A stretch of 64,000 nucleotides of DNA from Chitinophaga sp. H8 (GCF_040567655.1 NZ_JBEXAC010000001.1:2170001-2234000), one strand, 5' to 3'; counted from the first letter of the stretch, positions 18,593-28,428 are shown. Numbers and translations: made by a program. Notes: generated by a model from the letters alone, not told the origin.

Positions 18593-18720
18593 TGGTAAGA
18601 ATTTGTCCGGGTGTCTAAAATGTGTAAAGTTGCAACAATCCTACCAATTAAATATAAATATTAAATTGTTAATTGCCACATTCATTTGCATTTTTGTAAG
18701 CGATACTAAATATTCATCTC

Positions 18721-19236
18721 ATGGAACTCTTGGACGAAATATTATGGGAGCACTCCCGTGAGCAGGCGGTAAAAATAACAGTATGGATTGGCAATAACCC
18801 CAGGCGGTTTAAGCAATTGCTATCACTTTTTTTGGAGGGTGAATATCGCGTTGTGCAGCGAAGTGCCTGGATTATCAGTATGGTGGCTCAAAAGCATCCC
18901 GGATTAATAGCTCCTCACCTGCATCTGATGGTTAAACGACTCAAAGATGAGGGAATACCGGTAGCGGTTAAACGTAATGTGATACGTATACTACAGTTCA
19001 TCCCCATTCCGGAAGATCTTCACGGTGAAGTAATGAATATTTGTTTTGAGTTTTTATCTGATCCTCAGGAAACAATTGCCGTACGTTGTTTCAGCATGAC
19101 AGTACTTGACAACCTGGCCAAAGCCTATCCTGAAATAAAGCAGGAGATCATGCTGATTGTATCTGATCAGTTGCAACACGCTCCCAGTGCCGGATTCAGG
19201 TCAAGGGCCAGGCGCGTGCTGGGATTGGGCAAATAA
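18721..19236 (+). CDS. HEAT-repeat-like helical protein
   Basis: The product is 171 residues, entirely helical in appearance, with no signal peptide. It shows three or four HEAT-like helical pairs, for example YRVVQRSAWIISMVAQKHPG, then PVAVKRNVIRILQFIPIP, then TIAVRCFSMTVLDNLAKAYPE, each with a mid-helix arginine and small residues at the turns. HEAT repeats normally act as protein-binding scaffolds; the partner is unknown. It begins 128 bases from the divergent transporter gene and converges on infC. I do not recognise an enzyme or a named family. Confidence 0.75.
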   Translation: MELLDEILWEHSREQAVKITVWIGNNPRRFKQLLSLFLEGEYRVVQRSAWIISMVAQKHPGLIAPHLHLMVKRLKDEGIPVAVKRNVIRILQFIPIPEDLHGEVMNICFEFLSDPQETIAVRCFSMTVLDNLAKAYPEIKQEIMLIVSDQLQHAPSAGFRSRARRVLGLGK

Positions 19237-19244
19237 GATAAATA

Positions 19245-19274
19245 GCAAAACCCGGACTGATAGTCCGGGTTTGC
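19245..19274. terminator. Hairpin shared by the convergent HEAT-repeat and infC genes
   Basis: An 11-bp stem (19248-19258 with 19262-19272) has a 3-nt loop and lies between two convergent genes. On the minus strand it is followed by TTTTG, and on the plus strand by GC, so it works better as the infC terminator. It may serve both. Confidence 0.65.
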
Positions 19275-19338
19275 AATATGGTATGAAGCAACTATGCTGG
19301 ACTGGCTAATTACCAGCCATCGGCACAGCGGTCATGCG

Positions 19339-20040
19339 TTAAGCTTTGTCTTCTGCTTTAGATTCCTCAACAGGCTTGTTTTCGGCAGTTGCCGCAGGTG
19401 CTGGCGCTGGTCTTGGTTCACGGGACTCGCGTTGTTCCTTAGGCTCCTTAGGCTTGTTATCCTTCTTCTTAGCCGTTTTCGGCGCAAAGATGGCGATCAT
19501 ACGCTTACCTTCCATGGTAGGCATACCTTCCAATCCACCTACTTCAGCCAGTCTTTCCGCAAATTTCAGCAGGATCAGCTCTCCTCTTTCTTTAAACATG
19601 ATAGCACGTCCCTTAAACTGTACATAGGTTTTAACCTTATTACCGTCTTTCAGGAACTTTTCTGCATGTTTTGCCTTGAAGTCAAAGTCATGATCGTCCG
19701 TATTCGGCGTAAAGCGGATTTCTTTCACCTCGCTTTTGTGCGCGTTGGCTTTCATTTCCTTTTCCTTCTTCTTCTTTTCGTAAAGGAATTTATTGTAGTC
19801 AATGATGCGGCATACGGGGGGTACTGCATTTGGGGAAATCTCAACGAGGTCCAAACCCTGCTCATCAGCCATACGCTGTGCTTCCTCAGTCCGGTAAACA
19901 CCCACCTCAATATTTTCGCCCACTAATCTTACCTCCGGCACACGGATCATCCTGTTGGTGCGATGTTCTTGTTGTTGCTCTCTACGAAAATTCGGGTTGC
20001 GGCCCCGGTTGTTAAAATTCGGTTTGGGTCTTTGTTGCAT
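19339..20040 (-). CDS. infC: Translation initiation factor IF-3
   Basis: IF-3 binds the 30S subunit and checks start-codon pairing. The product is 233 residues, longer than the ~180 of the E. coli protein. After a ~28-residue basic, Asn/Arg/Gln-rich extension, the N-domain carries GVYRTEEAQRMADEQGLDLVEISP, a family hallmark. A lysine-rich linker helix (FLYEKKKKEKEMK) follows, then the C-domain with KEIRFTPNTDDHDFDFK and KVKTYVQFKGR. The last ~42 residues are low-complexity Lys/Pro/Glu/Ala. Start is ATG rather than the AUU known for E. coli infC. It lies 108 bases after thrS, probably co-transcribed. The usual downstream rpmI and rplT are absent here. Confidence 0.96.
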   Translation of the reverse strand: MQQRPKPNFNNRGRNPNFRREQQQEHRTNRMIRVPEVRLVGENIEVGVYRTEEAQRMADEQGLDLVEISPNAVPPVCRIIDYNKFLYEKKKKEKEMKANAHKSEVKEIRFTPNTDDHDFDFKAKHAEKFLKDGNKVKTYVQFKGRAIMFKERGELILLKFAERLAEVGGLEGMPTMEGKRMIAIFAPKTAKKKDNKPKEPKEQRESREPRPAPAPAATAENKPVEESKAEDKA

Positions 20041-20148
20041 TAAAAAAATAAAAGTTACTAATTAAAATGAATTAATGTGAAATATACCAGCAATTTACGT
20101 ACCTCTTTCTGTATTTTCATCGCTTTTTACGATGATTACAACAATTAT

Positions 20149-22089
20149 TTATTCAAAAGGTTTACGATTTATTACTTCGTCATTTACAAGGGCGATGAAC
20201 TGATCTGGTGGCATAGTGCCTAAATCACCTTTCGCCTGGCGTCTTACAGCTACAAGTCCATCGGCAGCTTCCTTTTCTCCCAGTACCAGCATATATGGTA
20301 TTTTTGCCAGCTCTGATTCACGGATCTTCTTACCTATCTTTTCGCTACGATCGTCAATTTCAGCGCGAATTTCAGCATTTTTTAGCAATTCTGCTATTTT
20401 TTCTGCGTATTCCTGGCTTTTATCACTGATGGGAAGAATTTTTACCTGTGTTGGGGTGAGCCAAAGCGGGAATTTACCAGCACAGTGTTCGATCAATACG
20501 GCTATAAAGCGCTCCAGGGAGCCAAATGGCGCTCTGTGGATCATTACCGGACGATGCCTTTGGTTGTCTGCGCCTATATACTCCAGTTCAAAACGTTCCG
20601 GCAGATTGTAATCCACCTGGATAGTACCCAGTTGCCATTTACGGCCCAGGGCATCTTTTACCATAAAATCCAGTTTGGGGCCGTAAAAGGCTGCCTCCCC
20701 ATATTCTACTACCGTTCTGAGCCCCTTTTCAGCTGCCGACTCAATAATGGCCTGCTCTGCAAGGTTCCAGTTTTCATCCGACCCGATATACTTACTCCGG
20801 TCTTCTTTATCCCGTAATGATATCTGGGCGGTATAGTCTGTAAAGTTAAGACTTTTAAACACATATAACACCAGATCAATCACTTTGCAAAACTCCTCCT
20901 TTACCTGGTCCGGCCGGCAAAACAAGTGCGCATCGTCCTGGGTAAATCCACGTACACGGGTAAGTCCGTGCAACTCTCCATGCTGCTCATAACGGTATAC
21001 AGTCCCAAATTCAGCAAAACGCACCGGCAAATCCTTATAAGACTTAGGGGAGGTTTTGTAAATTTCACAGTGATGCGGGCAGTTCATGGGCTTCAGCATG
21101 AACTCCTCTCCCTCCTCTGGTGTATGAATAGGCTGAAAACTGTCTTTTCCGTATTTTTCATAGTGCCCGGAGGTGATATACAGCTGCTTATTTCCGATAT
21201 GGGGAGTTACAACAGGCAGATAACCACTATCTATCTGAGCCTTTTGCAAAAATGCCTGCAACCGCTCTCTTAGCATGGCCCCCTTAGGCAACCATAAAGG
21301 CAATCCTAACCCCACTTTTTCAGAAAAGGCAAATAATTCCAATTCTTTACCCAGCTTGCGGTGATCCCGCTTTTTAGCTTCTTCTATCAAAACCAGATAC
21401 TCATCCAGCTCTTTCTGGGTGGGAAAAGTGATACCATAAATGCGGGTAAGCATTTTGTTCTTTTCATTCCCTCTCCAGTAAGCTCCGGCAATATTCGTCA
21501 GCTTAATCGCCTTGATAGCTCCGGTAGCAGGAATATGCGGCCCACGGCACAAATCCGTAAACTGTCCCTGGGTATAAAAAGTAATGGCCCCATCCTGTAA
21601 ATCATTGATGAGCTCCAGCTTATATTCATCCCCTTTCTCTGTAAAATATTTCAGTGCATCCGCCTTGCTGATTTCCTGGCGCTGGTAGGTATTATTCTCT
21701 TTGGCCAGCGCTGCCATCTTCTGCTCTATCACCCGCAGGTCTTCGTCAGAAATGGTACGGCCTCCCAGATCAATATCGTAGTAAAAACCATTTTCAATAG
21801 CCGGCCCTATTCCCAGTTTCACACCGGGATATAACGCCTCCAGGGCTTCTGCCATCAGATGCGCAGAAGAGTGCCACATAGTGGCCTTACCATCGGTATC
21901 TACCCAGGTCAGTAACTGTATCGTGCTATCCGTACTAATAGGACGGGTAGCATCCACCACCTGTCCATTCACTTTTGCGGCCAAAACTTTGCGTGCCAAT
22001 CCCTCACTGATTGATTTGGCAATATCCATTGCAGTTACTCCTGCTTCATACTGACGAACTGCGCCATCCGGAAATGTAATACTTATCAT
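20149..22089 (-). CDS. thrS: Threonyl-tRNA synthetase
   Basis: This cytoplasmic class II aminoacyl-tRNA synthetase charges tRNA-Thr. The ATG at 22089 ([20 protein letters not shown]) is chosen over an upstream GTG because it begins exactly at the TGS domain (about residues 1-62). The second-additional (editing) domain carries [12 protein letters not shown], the HxxxH motif. The class II core includes [10 protein letters not shown] (zinc-ligand cysteine), [13 protein letters not shown] and [15 protein letters not shown]. The anticodon-binding domain fills the last ~100 residues. The 646-residue length is standard. infC follows directly on the same strand. Confidence 0.97.
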   Translation of the reverse strand: MISITFPDGAVRQYEAGVTAMDIAKSISEGLARKVLAAKVNGQVVDATRPISTDSTIQLLTWVDTDGKATMWHSSAHLMAEALEALYPGVKLGIGPAIENGFYYDIDLGGRTISDEDLRVIEQKMAALAKENNTYQRQEISKADALKYFTEKGDEYKLELINDLQDGAITFYTQGQFTDLCRGPHIPATGAIKAIKLTNIAGAYWRGNEKNKMLTRIYGITFPTQKELDEYLVLIEEAKKRDHRKLGKELELFAFSEKVGLGLPLWLPKGAMLRERLQAFLQKAQIDSGYLPVVTPHIGNKQLYITSGHYEKYGKDSFQPIHTPEEGEEFMLKPMNCPHHCEIYKTSPKSYKDLPVRFAEFGTVYRYEQHGELHGLTRVRGFTQDDAHLFCRPDQVKEEFCKVIDLVLYVFKSLNFTDYTAQISLRDKEDRSKYIGSDENWNLAEQAIIESAAEKGLRTVVEYGEAAFYGPKLDFMVKDALGRKWQLGTIQVDYNLPERFELEYIGADNQRHRPVMIHRAPFGSLERFIAVLIEHCAGKFPLWLTPTQVKILPISDKSQEYAEKIAELLKNAEIRAEIDDRSEKIGKKIRESELAKIPYMLVLGEKEAADGLVAVRRQAKGDLGTMPPDQFIALVNDEVINRKPFE

Positions 22090-22267
22090 ACGTTTAGCTG
22101 TTAGCACCTGGCTGATTAGCTGATTGTTTAATTGCTTTTATAAAATGCTTGCGAAGTTAAGAAATAGTTTTGATAGAAGCTGCTGTTGGATTATAGCTGT
22201 CTGCCATCTATTTTTCTTTATAAATGTAATGTGAATACCTGCGGGCTTACAGCAGGCATTAAAATGA

Positions 22268-23161
22268 CTACTGGTCCACTATTTTTAATTTAAACAAGTG
22301 GCTGCTGCCATTGTCATTATCTGCTGCCAGTACGATTGTCTCGTCCTCCCCATCTGACACCAGGCATACCGACTCAATTTTTTGCTGATAGAACAAAGCC
22401 GATACACTGCTTAAATGTACCAGGTGATCAGGCACTATTGTTTTTTCTTTTAATCGTTGCCCTGCATTCAACACTACTCCCAGCATGCTTTCTCCGATCT
22501 CCCCGTCATCATAGGTACTGGAAGTGGCTTCTGCCGAAGTGGTAAAAAACAACCTGTCAGTACGGGGATCATATGCCAGCCCCGAAATACCATTAAAGGT
22601 ACCGATTGCCTGTGGCAGCAATAATGCTATCTGCCGGGCATGAGCATCCCCTGCCCAGATTTCCGCATGATCACAAAGCAGCAAAGTATTGTAAGCATGC
22701 GCCAGATGCCCGCGATTAGCCAGCAAAAGCCGGTTATCTATAGCGGCACAGGCCTCAATATTCAGTGCCGCAAGCCCTTCACTCCTCAACCTCCCATAAA
22801 AGGTACCTGTCTGCTTCAGTTCAGCTGCCAAGGGCTGTACAGTCAGATTAATGATGGCTGCCAGGTCCCGTTGGGGCGATTTAGAACCTGAGCCTAATGC
22901 TAATAAGTACCTGACACCTTTGATATCCACTAATGTAGCTGCTTCCCAGTCCGCTTTATCCGGCTTGGGGATGCGATACCCCTCAAAATCAGTTAAAGTA
23001 ATCGTGCTGACAATATTCCACTGCGTGTCCAGGCAAAATACTCTGGCAGCATCATCCCCGATTACATAATACGTGCCTCCTGTATATGCTATACCCGATG
23101 CAGAAGGGATATCCGGGAAGAATTTATCTGATAACAGCTTTAACGAAAAGGGGAAAGACAT
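22268..23161 (-). CDS. Beta-propeller-like protein of unknown function
   Basis: The product is about 297 residues from the ATG at 23161; another in-frame ATG at 23173 is possible. Repeating strands such as SASGIAYTGGTYYVIGDD, WEAATLVDIKGVRYLLALGSG and FNGISGLAYDPRTDRLFFT suggest a propeller of the SMP-30/phytase-like type. Bacteroidota proteins of this sort are usually filed under a DUF (DUF6929 comes to mind, unverified). No signal peptide is obvious. It starts about 46 bases after a TonB receptor stop on the same strand, so the two are probably co-transcribed. No catalytic residues can be assigned. Confidence 0.7.
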   Translation of the reverse strand: MSFPFSLKLLSDKFFPDIPSASGIAYTGGTYYVIGDDAARVFCLDTQWNIVSTITLTDFEGYRIPKPDKADWEAATLVDIKGVRYLLALGSGSKSPQRDLAAIINLTVQPLAAELKQTGTFYGRLRSEGLAALNIEACAAIDNRLLLANRGHLAHAYNTLLLCDHAEIWAGDAHARQIALLLPQAIGTFNGISGLAYDPRTDRLFFTTSAEATSSTYDDGEIGESMLGVVLNAGQRLKEKTIVPDHLVHLSSVSALFYQQKIESVCLVSDGEDETIVLAADNDNGSSHLFKLKIVDQ

Positions 23162-23207
23162 GGTACTTAACATTGCCAGTTGCAATATACCTCAAAGCAG
23201 GATGGAC

Positions 23208-25619
23208 TCAAAACTTAAAATTCCAGGTCACCGATGGCAGAATCGGAAACAGGGATACTTGTTTGGCACTGACCTCCAGCGTGCCGTCCTGTGCACTGCC
23301 TGTCTGGTTAAAGTAAATAAAATAAGGATTTTTTCGGCTGTAGGCATTGTAAATGGAAAAAGCCCAGCTTCCTTTAATACGCTGATGTGGCCGTCTGGGT
23401 GTTGGGGTATAAATAGCCGACAGGTCAAGCCGGTGATAGGGTGCCATCCGGTAACCATTTACACTCCCATATTCCTGTACCAGTGTGCCCTCCATAAAAT
23501 AAAACTTTTCCGGCAAGGTGGTAGTATTGCCCGATCCGAAAATAAAGATGCCGGAAAAGCTCCATTTTTTATTCAGATCGTAGGTGCCCACCAGTACCAG
23601 GTCATGCCTGCGGTCATATTTAGCAGGATACCGCTGCCCTGCATTCAGATCAGGGAATTGCCGCCATGTCCAGGCCAGCGTATATCCCAGCCACCCGGTA
23701 AAGGCGCCTTTTTTCTTGTTGATAAGCAGTTCCGCACCATACGCCCACCCTTTGCCAAAAACAAAATCTTCTTCCGGATCTTTTAAAGTAGGGGTATATC
23801 CCTGCCGGAATTCTATCTGGTTGCGCATATCCTTAAAGTATATTTCCAGAGAGGCTTCATAAGTGTTGTTTTTCAGATTGCGGAAATAGCCTGCTGCGTA
23901 TTGCCAGGATAGCTGCGGCTTTACCTTAAAGGTACTGGGTGCCCATATATCTGTAGGCAAGGTGGTGCCCGCGTTTGTCACCAGGTGTATAAACTGATTA
24001 TTCCGTGTAACCGATGCCTTTATGGCATGTTCCTCATTCCAGGAATAGCGGAGTGCCACCCTTGGCTCCAATCCGCCATAACTACGTACCGGTTGCCCGC
24101 GTCCATACTGGGTACTATCCGTTTTGGTACCATTGGCATCTACCTGGTAATGGGTGTAAGGCCCTACCTGCATGAACCCACTATACCGGATACCTGCATT
24201 CAGCTTAAACCGGGGCGACAGCTCCCAGTCATCTGCGAGGTAAACAGCGCCTTCATGGGCATATTTCCGGAATACATTTTCCGGGTTGAAACTACTGGCG
24301 CCCTGTCGCCCGGACACAGAAGATGGTATAAAGGTGTGATTGATATAGTTAAACCCAAATTTCAGATGGTGTTTGAAGCTGGCAAAATAGTCAAAATCCA
24401 TTTTGGCATTCAAATCACGGATACCGGAAGACAAGCGCATATTAAAGCTGTTCTGCGTAGCGCTGAAAGCAAATTTATAATCGTTATAGATCAGGGAAAC
24501 ATTGGAGAAAAGGCGATTATTGTAAACATGGTTCCACCGCAATGTAGCAGTAGAATTACCCCAGGGAATATGTGATTCAAAACTTCGCTCCGCATTCCTG
24601 TAGGTAAAAACATCCTTTCCCAGGTAAGCGCTCAGGTATACCCTGTCTTTATCAGAAAAGGTATAGTTGACCTTCATATTCAGATCGTAAAAATAGTAAC
24701 CGGACCCTCCGAAGGAGCTGCTCTTGCTCACAAAGGGTTTGGTGAGCACATCTATATAAGTACGCCGGGCAGATACAATAAAGGAGGCTTTATCTTTCTT
24801 TATAGGTCCCTCGAAAGATAACCGGGAAGCTATTATACCTATTCCGCCTTCTCCCTGGAAGGTCTTATTATTTCCTTCCTTCATCGTCACATCTACTACT
24901 GAAGAAAGCCTGCCACCATAATTGGCTGGCATCCCGCCTTTGATAAGAGTCACATTTTTTATGGCATCTGCGTTAAAAACGGAGAAAAAACCAAACAGAT
25001 GGCCGGTATTGTAAACCGGGGCTTCATCCAGCAGTATCAGGTTCTGATCAGATCCGCCGCCGCGAACATAAAACCCCGCATTCCCCTCGCCTGCGGCCTG
25101 TACACCAGGCAGCAACTGTAATGCCTTCAATACATCCACCTCTCCCATCATAGCAGGTAGTTTTTTGACCTGTATGGTGGTCATTTCAATGCGCCCCATA
25201 TCCGTGCTTTTTACGTGCTCATCCTTTCGTTTGTCGGTGATCACTACCTCCTTAGCCTGATACAGCCGGGGGGCCAGCTCCATATTTTGGGGAACATTAC
25301 TATTCAATTGTAGCTGTATCTTTTTTTCAGCATAGCCTAAAAAGGAAAATACCAGGGTATAGTCTCCTGCTGGAAGGGATATCGCATAAAAGCCGTAAGT
25401 ATTGGTTTGAAGGCCGTTACCGGTACCTTTTACATAAACGGTGGCGCCGATAAGAGATTCTCCGTTGGTACTGTCCCTGACATACCCGCTGATGGTAAAC
25501 TGTTGCTGGGCACTGGCAGGTAACACATGGCCACAGCAGAGCAGCATTAATATCACAATAAACCATACAGTTTTGCGATGGCGGTATGCCAGGTATAGGT
25601 GGAACTCCTGAAGTGTCAT
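23208..25619 (-). CDS. TonB-dependent outer-membrane receptor
   Basis: This 803-residue active-transport receptor for an unknown ligand lies in the outer membrane. After a long signal peptide (cleavage near ASAQ, residue 38), a carboxypeptidase-regulatory-like domain (about 41-125) reads ISGYVRDSTNGESLIGATVY. The plug domain (about 150-260) contains GFYVRGGGSDQNLILLDEAPVYN and GGMPANYGGRLSSVVDV. The beta-barrel fills the rest and ends in a C-terminal Phe (WNFKF). Receptors of this subclass are often followed by a DUF4249 lipoprotein; here a propeller-like protein takes that position. No glycoside hydrolase or siderophore gene is adjacent, so the ligand cannot be inferred. Confidence 0.92.
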   Translation of the reverse strand: MTLQEFHLYLAYRHRKTVWFIVILMLLCCGHVLPASAQQQFTISGYVRDSTNGESLIGATVYVKGTGNGLQTNTYGFYAISLPAGDYTLVFSFLGYAEKKIQLQLNSNVPQNMELAPRLYQAKEVVITDKRKDEHVKSTDMGRIEMTTIQVKKLPAMMGEVDVLKALQLLPGVQAAGEGNAGFYVRGGGSDQNLILLDEAPVYNTGHLFGFFSVFNADAIKNVTLIKGGMPANYGGRLSSVVDVTMKEGNNKTFQGEGGIGIIASRLSFEGPIKKDKASFIVSARRTYIDVLTKPFVSKSSSFGGSGYYFYDLNMKVNYTFSDKDRVYLSAYLGKDVFTYRNAERSFESHIPWGNSTATLRWNHVYNNRLFSNVSLIYNDYKFAFSATQNSFNMRLSSGIRDLNAKMDFDYFASFKHHLKFGFNYINHTFIPSSVSGRQGASSFNPENVFRKYAHEGAVYLADDWELSPRFKLNAGIRYSGFMQVGPYTHYQVDANGTKTDSTQYGRGQPVRSYGGLEPRVALRYSWNEEHAIKASVTRNNQFIHLVTNAGTTLPTDIWAPSTFKVKPQLSWQYAAGYFRNLKNNTYEASLEIYFKDMRNQIEFRQGYTPTLKDPEEDFVFGKGWAYGAELLINKKKGAFTGWLGYTLAWTWRQFPDLNAGQRYPAKYDRRHDLVLVGTYDLNKKWSFSGIFIFGSGNTTTLPEKFYFMEGTLVQEYGSVNGYRMAPYHRLDLSAIYTPTPRRPHQRIKGSWAFSIYNAYSRKNPYFIYFNQTGSAQDGTLEVSAKQVSLFPILPSVTWNFKF

Positions 25620-25683
25620 AACTCTGAAAGATGGGCGCTGCTGCTCTTGATATCCCTCTGCACACTCCTATACAGATACGCGG

Positions 25684-26262
25684 TTATTTATAGCTCAGGG
25701 TGTCTGTTACGTCACCGCAATGCAACATTTTATCTCCGAAATAAGGATTAAGAATTTCTTCCTTATCACTCAGCCAATAGGCCCCCTGATCATTAAAAGC
25801 CATCGGGCAGTACTGACGGTATACCGTTTTACCTTTTAGTCCGGTGGTTTTTACCAGGTCAAAAAGCATGTCTGAAACCATCTGAAAAGAAGTACGCTTA
25901 CCTTCCAGGTCCTTCTCTCCTACTAAGCCTGCCAGCTCTGCACTGATACTGCCTGCTGCTTCTTTGAGCTGCACGATCCTGGTAGAGTCTGCTCCGGTTT
26001 GTTGAACAGGCAGGCTATCCAAATGTTGTTTCAGCTGCACTGCCGACAGGTCAGCACGCACACTGTCCGCCTTTACCAATGCATCCGTCAGCTCATAATA
26101 CGACTGTACCGCTACATTTAAGGAATCATAAAACACGTCAGCATAAGGCGCTTGCAGGGTAGCTACTACCCCCTCACCGTCCGCTTGCTTAGGGGCCGGC
26201 TGCTGACAGGCATAAAGCAATACTGTAGTCATCATCATCCCGCCGGCTATTCTTTTTATCAT
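25684..26262 (-). CDS. DUF3347 lipoprotein, probably linked to metal efflux
   Basis: The product is about 192 residues from the ATG at 26262, with a lipoprotein signal peptide ending LLYAC. The C-terminal part matches DUF3347: YRQYCPMAFNDQGAYWLS followed by ILNPYFGDKMLHCGDV. The conserved Cys, Met and His residues in CPMAF and KMLHCG look like soft-metal ligands, and DUF3347 proteins commonly occur with copper/silver RND systems (family knowledge). A HME-RND efflux operon with its own two-component system starts 2 kb away on the opposite strand. A TATCTTTG box lies 15 bases before the ATG. Metal binding is inferred. Confidence 0.83.
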   Translation of the reverse strand: MIKRIAGGMMMTTVLLYACQQPAPKQADGEGVVATLQAPYADVFYDSLNVAVQSYYELTDALVKADSVRADLSAVQLKQHLDSLPVQQTGADSTRIVQLKEAAGSISAELAGLVGEKDLEGKRTSFQMVSDMLFDLVKTTGLKGKTVYRQYCPMAFNDQGAYWLSDKEEILNPYFGDKMLHCGDVTDTLSYK

Positions 26263-26277
26263 ATATATGCTTTTAAA

Positions 26278-26285
26278 CAAAGATA
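26278..26285 (-). promoter_or_regulatory. -7 box for the DUF3347 gene
   Basis: TATCTTTG on the minus strand exactly matches TAnnTTTG and lies 15 bases from the ATG at 26262, implying a very short leader. I found no convincing -33 TTTG at 17-21 bases. Confidence 0.55.
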
Positions 26286-26430
26286 ATTAAATAGTCGATA
26301 GCCCACAGACCAGCACCCGGTGATGCTCCACAGGTATATTACATCACCTTAAAAATACGTATCCGGCAAAATTCCCATGCATAAAGGGCCGCAGGCTGAG
26401 GCCAGTGGTCTAATGACCAAAGACTTTTAC

Positions 26431-26438
26431 TACCTTTG
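26431..26438 (+). promoter_or_regulatory. -7 box for the ABC-F gene
   Basis: TACCTTTG matches TAnnTTTG and ends 21 bases before the ATG at 26460. The -33 element is not clear. Confidence 0.5.
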
Positions 26439-26459
26439 CAACCTTTAATTGGAATTATT

Positions 26460-28406
26460 ATGTTGATCGCATTACAGGATATTACATTTGAATTTGGTTC
26501 CAGGGTGATCCTGGAAAATTCTTCCTGGCATATTGAACCCGGAGACCGGGTTGGCTTAATTGGATTGAACGGTACCGGTAAATCTACCCTCTTACGTATT
26601 ATTAATGGAGAATACTCTATTTCCAAAGGGAGTGTTAACAAAATAAAAAATCTGACCATCGGGTTCTTTAACCAGGACCTGCTGAGTTTTGAAACCGATG
26701 ATTCCATTCTTTCTGTAGGGATGACCGCTTTTGGAGAAGCCCTGGAACTGGAAAAAGATATAGAACGCATTACCAAAGAGCTGGAACATAGCCAGGACGA
26801 AGCACTGCTGCATGAATTCAGTGATAAACTGCATGCTTTTGAAGCCCTGGATGGCTATAATATGAAGCATAAGTCGGCACAGGTACTGGAAGGACTGGGT
26901 TTCAGCACAGCAGACCTGGACCGTCCCTATAGCCAGTTTTCCGGTGGATGGCGCATGCGGGTATTGCTGGCAAAACTGATCCTGCAGCAACCGGATGTGC
27001 TGATGCTCGATGAACCGACCAACCACCTGGATCTGCCCTCCATTGAATGGCTGGAAAAATACCTGTCCACCTATAACGGTGCCGTAATCATCGTATCGCA
27101 CGACCGGTATTTCCTCGACAGGATGGTGAACCAGATCGTAGAAGTATACCAGCAGCAACTGCATCACTACGCCGGTACCTATGCTGATTATGAAGTGGAA
27201 AAGGAACTAAGAAGAGAAATGCAGCAAAGGGCCTACGAAAACCAACAGGAATACATCCGCCAGCAGGAAAGGTTTATCGAGCGCTTTAAGGCCAAAGCCT
27301 CCAAAGCAGCCCAGGCACAAAGTGCCATGAAAAGACTGGATAAACTGGATCGTGTAGAACAGGCCGATAGTGGGCCTTCCAAAATCAGGATCAACTTTAC
27401 GATTGACAAAACCCCAGGTAAGATCCTCTGTACCCTCCAGCATATCACTAAAAAATTCGGTAATATTACTGTACTGGAAAATACTGGTGCTGAAATTAAC
27501 CGGGGGGATAAAATTGCCCTGATCGGCGCCAATGGTAAGGGTAAATCTACCCTGCTGCGGGTAATTGCCGGTACCGAACCATTTGAAGGAGAACGTACTC
27601 CCGGTCATAATGTGATTACCAGTTTTTATGCACAGCATCAGCTGGAAGCACTGGATTTGAGCAACGAGATACTGGAAGAGTTAAAAAGCGCCGGCAGTGG
27701 CCGCTCTGAGCTGGAATTACGCTCCTTGTTAGGCTGTTTCCTCTTTACAGGTGATGACGTTTTCAAAAAGATCCGGATCCTGTCCGGAGGGGAAAAAGCA
27801 AGGGTGGCGCTGGCTAAAACCATTATCGGACAGGCCAACTTCCTGATGCTGGATGAACCGACCAACCACCTGGATATGAATTCTGTACAGATGCTGATAG
27901 ATGCCTTATCCAAATATGATGGCAGCTATGTACTGGTGTCACACGATCGTTATTTTGTTAGCCAGACGGCCAATAAGATATGGGAAATTGTGGATGGAAA
28001 AATTAAGGAGTTCAAGGGTACCTACGCGGAATGGGAAGACTGGAAAAAACGGCAGGCGGCCAATAATTTACAGGCTGCAACCACCACGGCAGACACTTCG
28101 AAGGAAGATAAATCAGCGCCGGCCACAACTGTTGGCAAAGGTGCTATCAATAAAGACGTACAGCGCGAATTACAGAAACAACAGAAACAATTCCAGCAGG
28201 TAGAAGGTCAATTGGCCAGTCTGAAAGAACGTAAAGCAGGCCTGGAAGCCAATATGGCCAGTCCGGAAATATACAGCGACAAAACAAAATATGCGCAGGT
28301 GGAAAGTGAATATCAGGATGTGCTGAAATTCCTGCAAAGAGCCAATGAGCAGTATGAAAAGTTGTTTGAGAAAATCATGCAACTGGAGGCGAACCTCGTA
28401 AGCTAA
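26460..28406 (+). CDS. ABC-F family ATPase
   Basis: This soluble twin-ATPase protein of 648 residues lacks membrane segments and probably acts on the ribosome (Uup/EttA-like translation factor). The ATG at 26460 is chosen over a TTG at 26436. The first nucleotide-binding domain has Walker A GLNGTGKST, signature FSGGWRMR and Walker B LMLDEPTNHLD. A ~80-residue charged linker follows (EVEKELRREMQQRAYENQQ onward). The second domain has GANGKGKST, LSGGEKARVAL and LMLDEPTNHLD. The C-terminal ~80 residues form a predicted coiled coil, as in Uup. Antibiotic-target protection cannot be separated from housekeeping by sequence alone. The response-regulator gene follows after 22 bases. Confidence 0.92.
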   Translation: MLIALQDITFEFGSRVILENSSWHIEPGDRVGLIGLNGTGKSTLLRIINGEYSISKGSVNKIKNLTIGFFNQDLLSFETDDSILSVGMTAFGEALELEKDIERITKELEHSQDEALLHEFSDKLHAFEALDGYNMKHKSAQVLEGLGFSTADLDRPYSQFSGGWRMRVLLAKLILQQPDVLMLDEPTNHLDLPSIEWLEKYLSTYNGAVIIVSHDRYFLDRMVNQIVEVYQQQLHHYAGTYADYEVEKELRREMQQRAYENQQEYIRQQERFIERFKAKASKAAQAQSAMKRLDKLDRVEQADSGPSKIRINFTIDKTPGKILCTLQHITKKFGNITVLENTGAEINRGDKIALIGANGKGKSTLLRVIAGTEPFEGERTPGHNVITSFYAQHQLEALDLSNEILEELKSAGSGRSELELRSLLGCFLFTGDDVFKKIRILSGGEKARVALAKTIIGQANFLMLDEPTNHLDMNSVQMLIDALSKYDGSYVLVSHDRYFVSQTANKIWEIVDGKIKEFKGTYAEWEDWKKRQAANNLQAATTTADTSKEDKSAPATTVGKGAINKDVQRELQKQQKQFQQVEGQLASLKERKAGLEANMASPEIYSDKTKYAQVESEYQDVLKFLQRANEQYEKLFEKIMQLEANLVS

Positions 28407-28428
28407 CCATGATCTAAAGCACCCCTAT

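Noticed and set aside
19294..19926. 210-residue plus-strand frame over infC
   Set aside because: It lies wholly opposite infC, has a biased Leu/Phe/Arg composition and no recognisable domain.
20041..20148. Separate strong promoter for infC
   Set aside because: No TAnnTTTG with a spaced TTTG is present in the thrS-infC gap; co-transcription is simpler.
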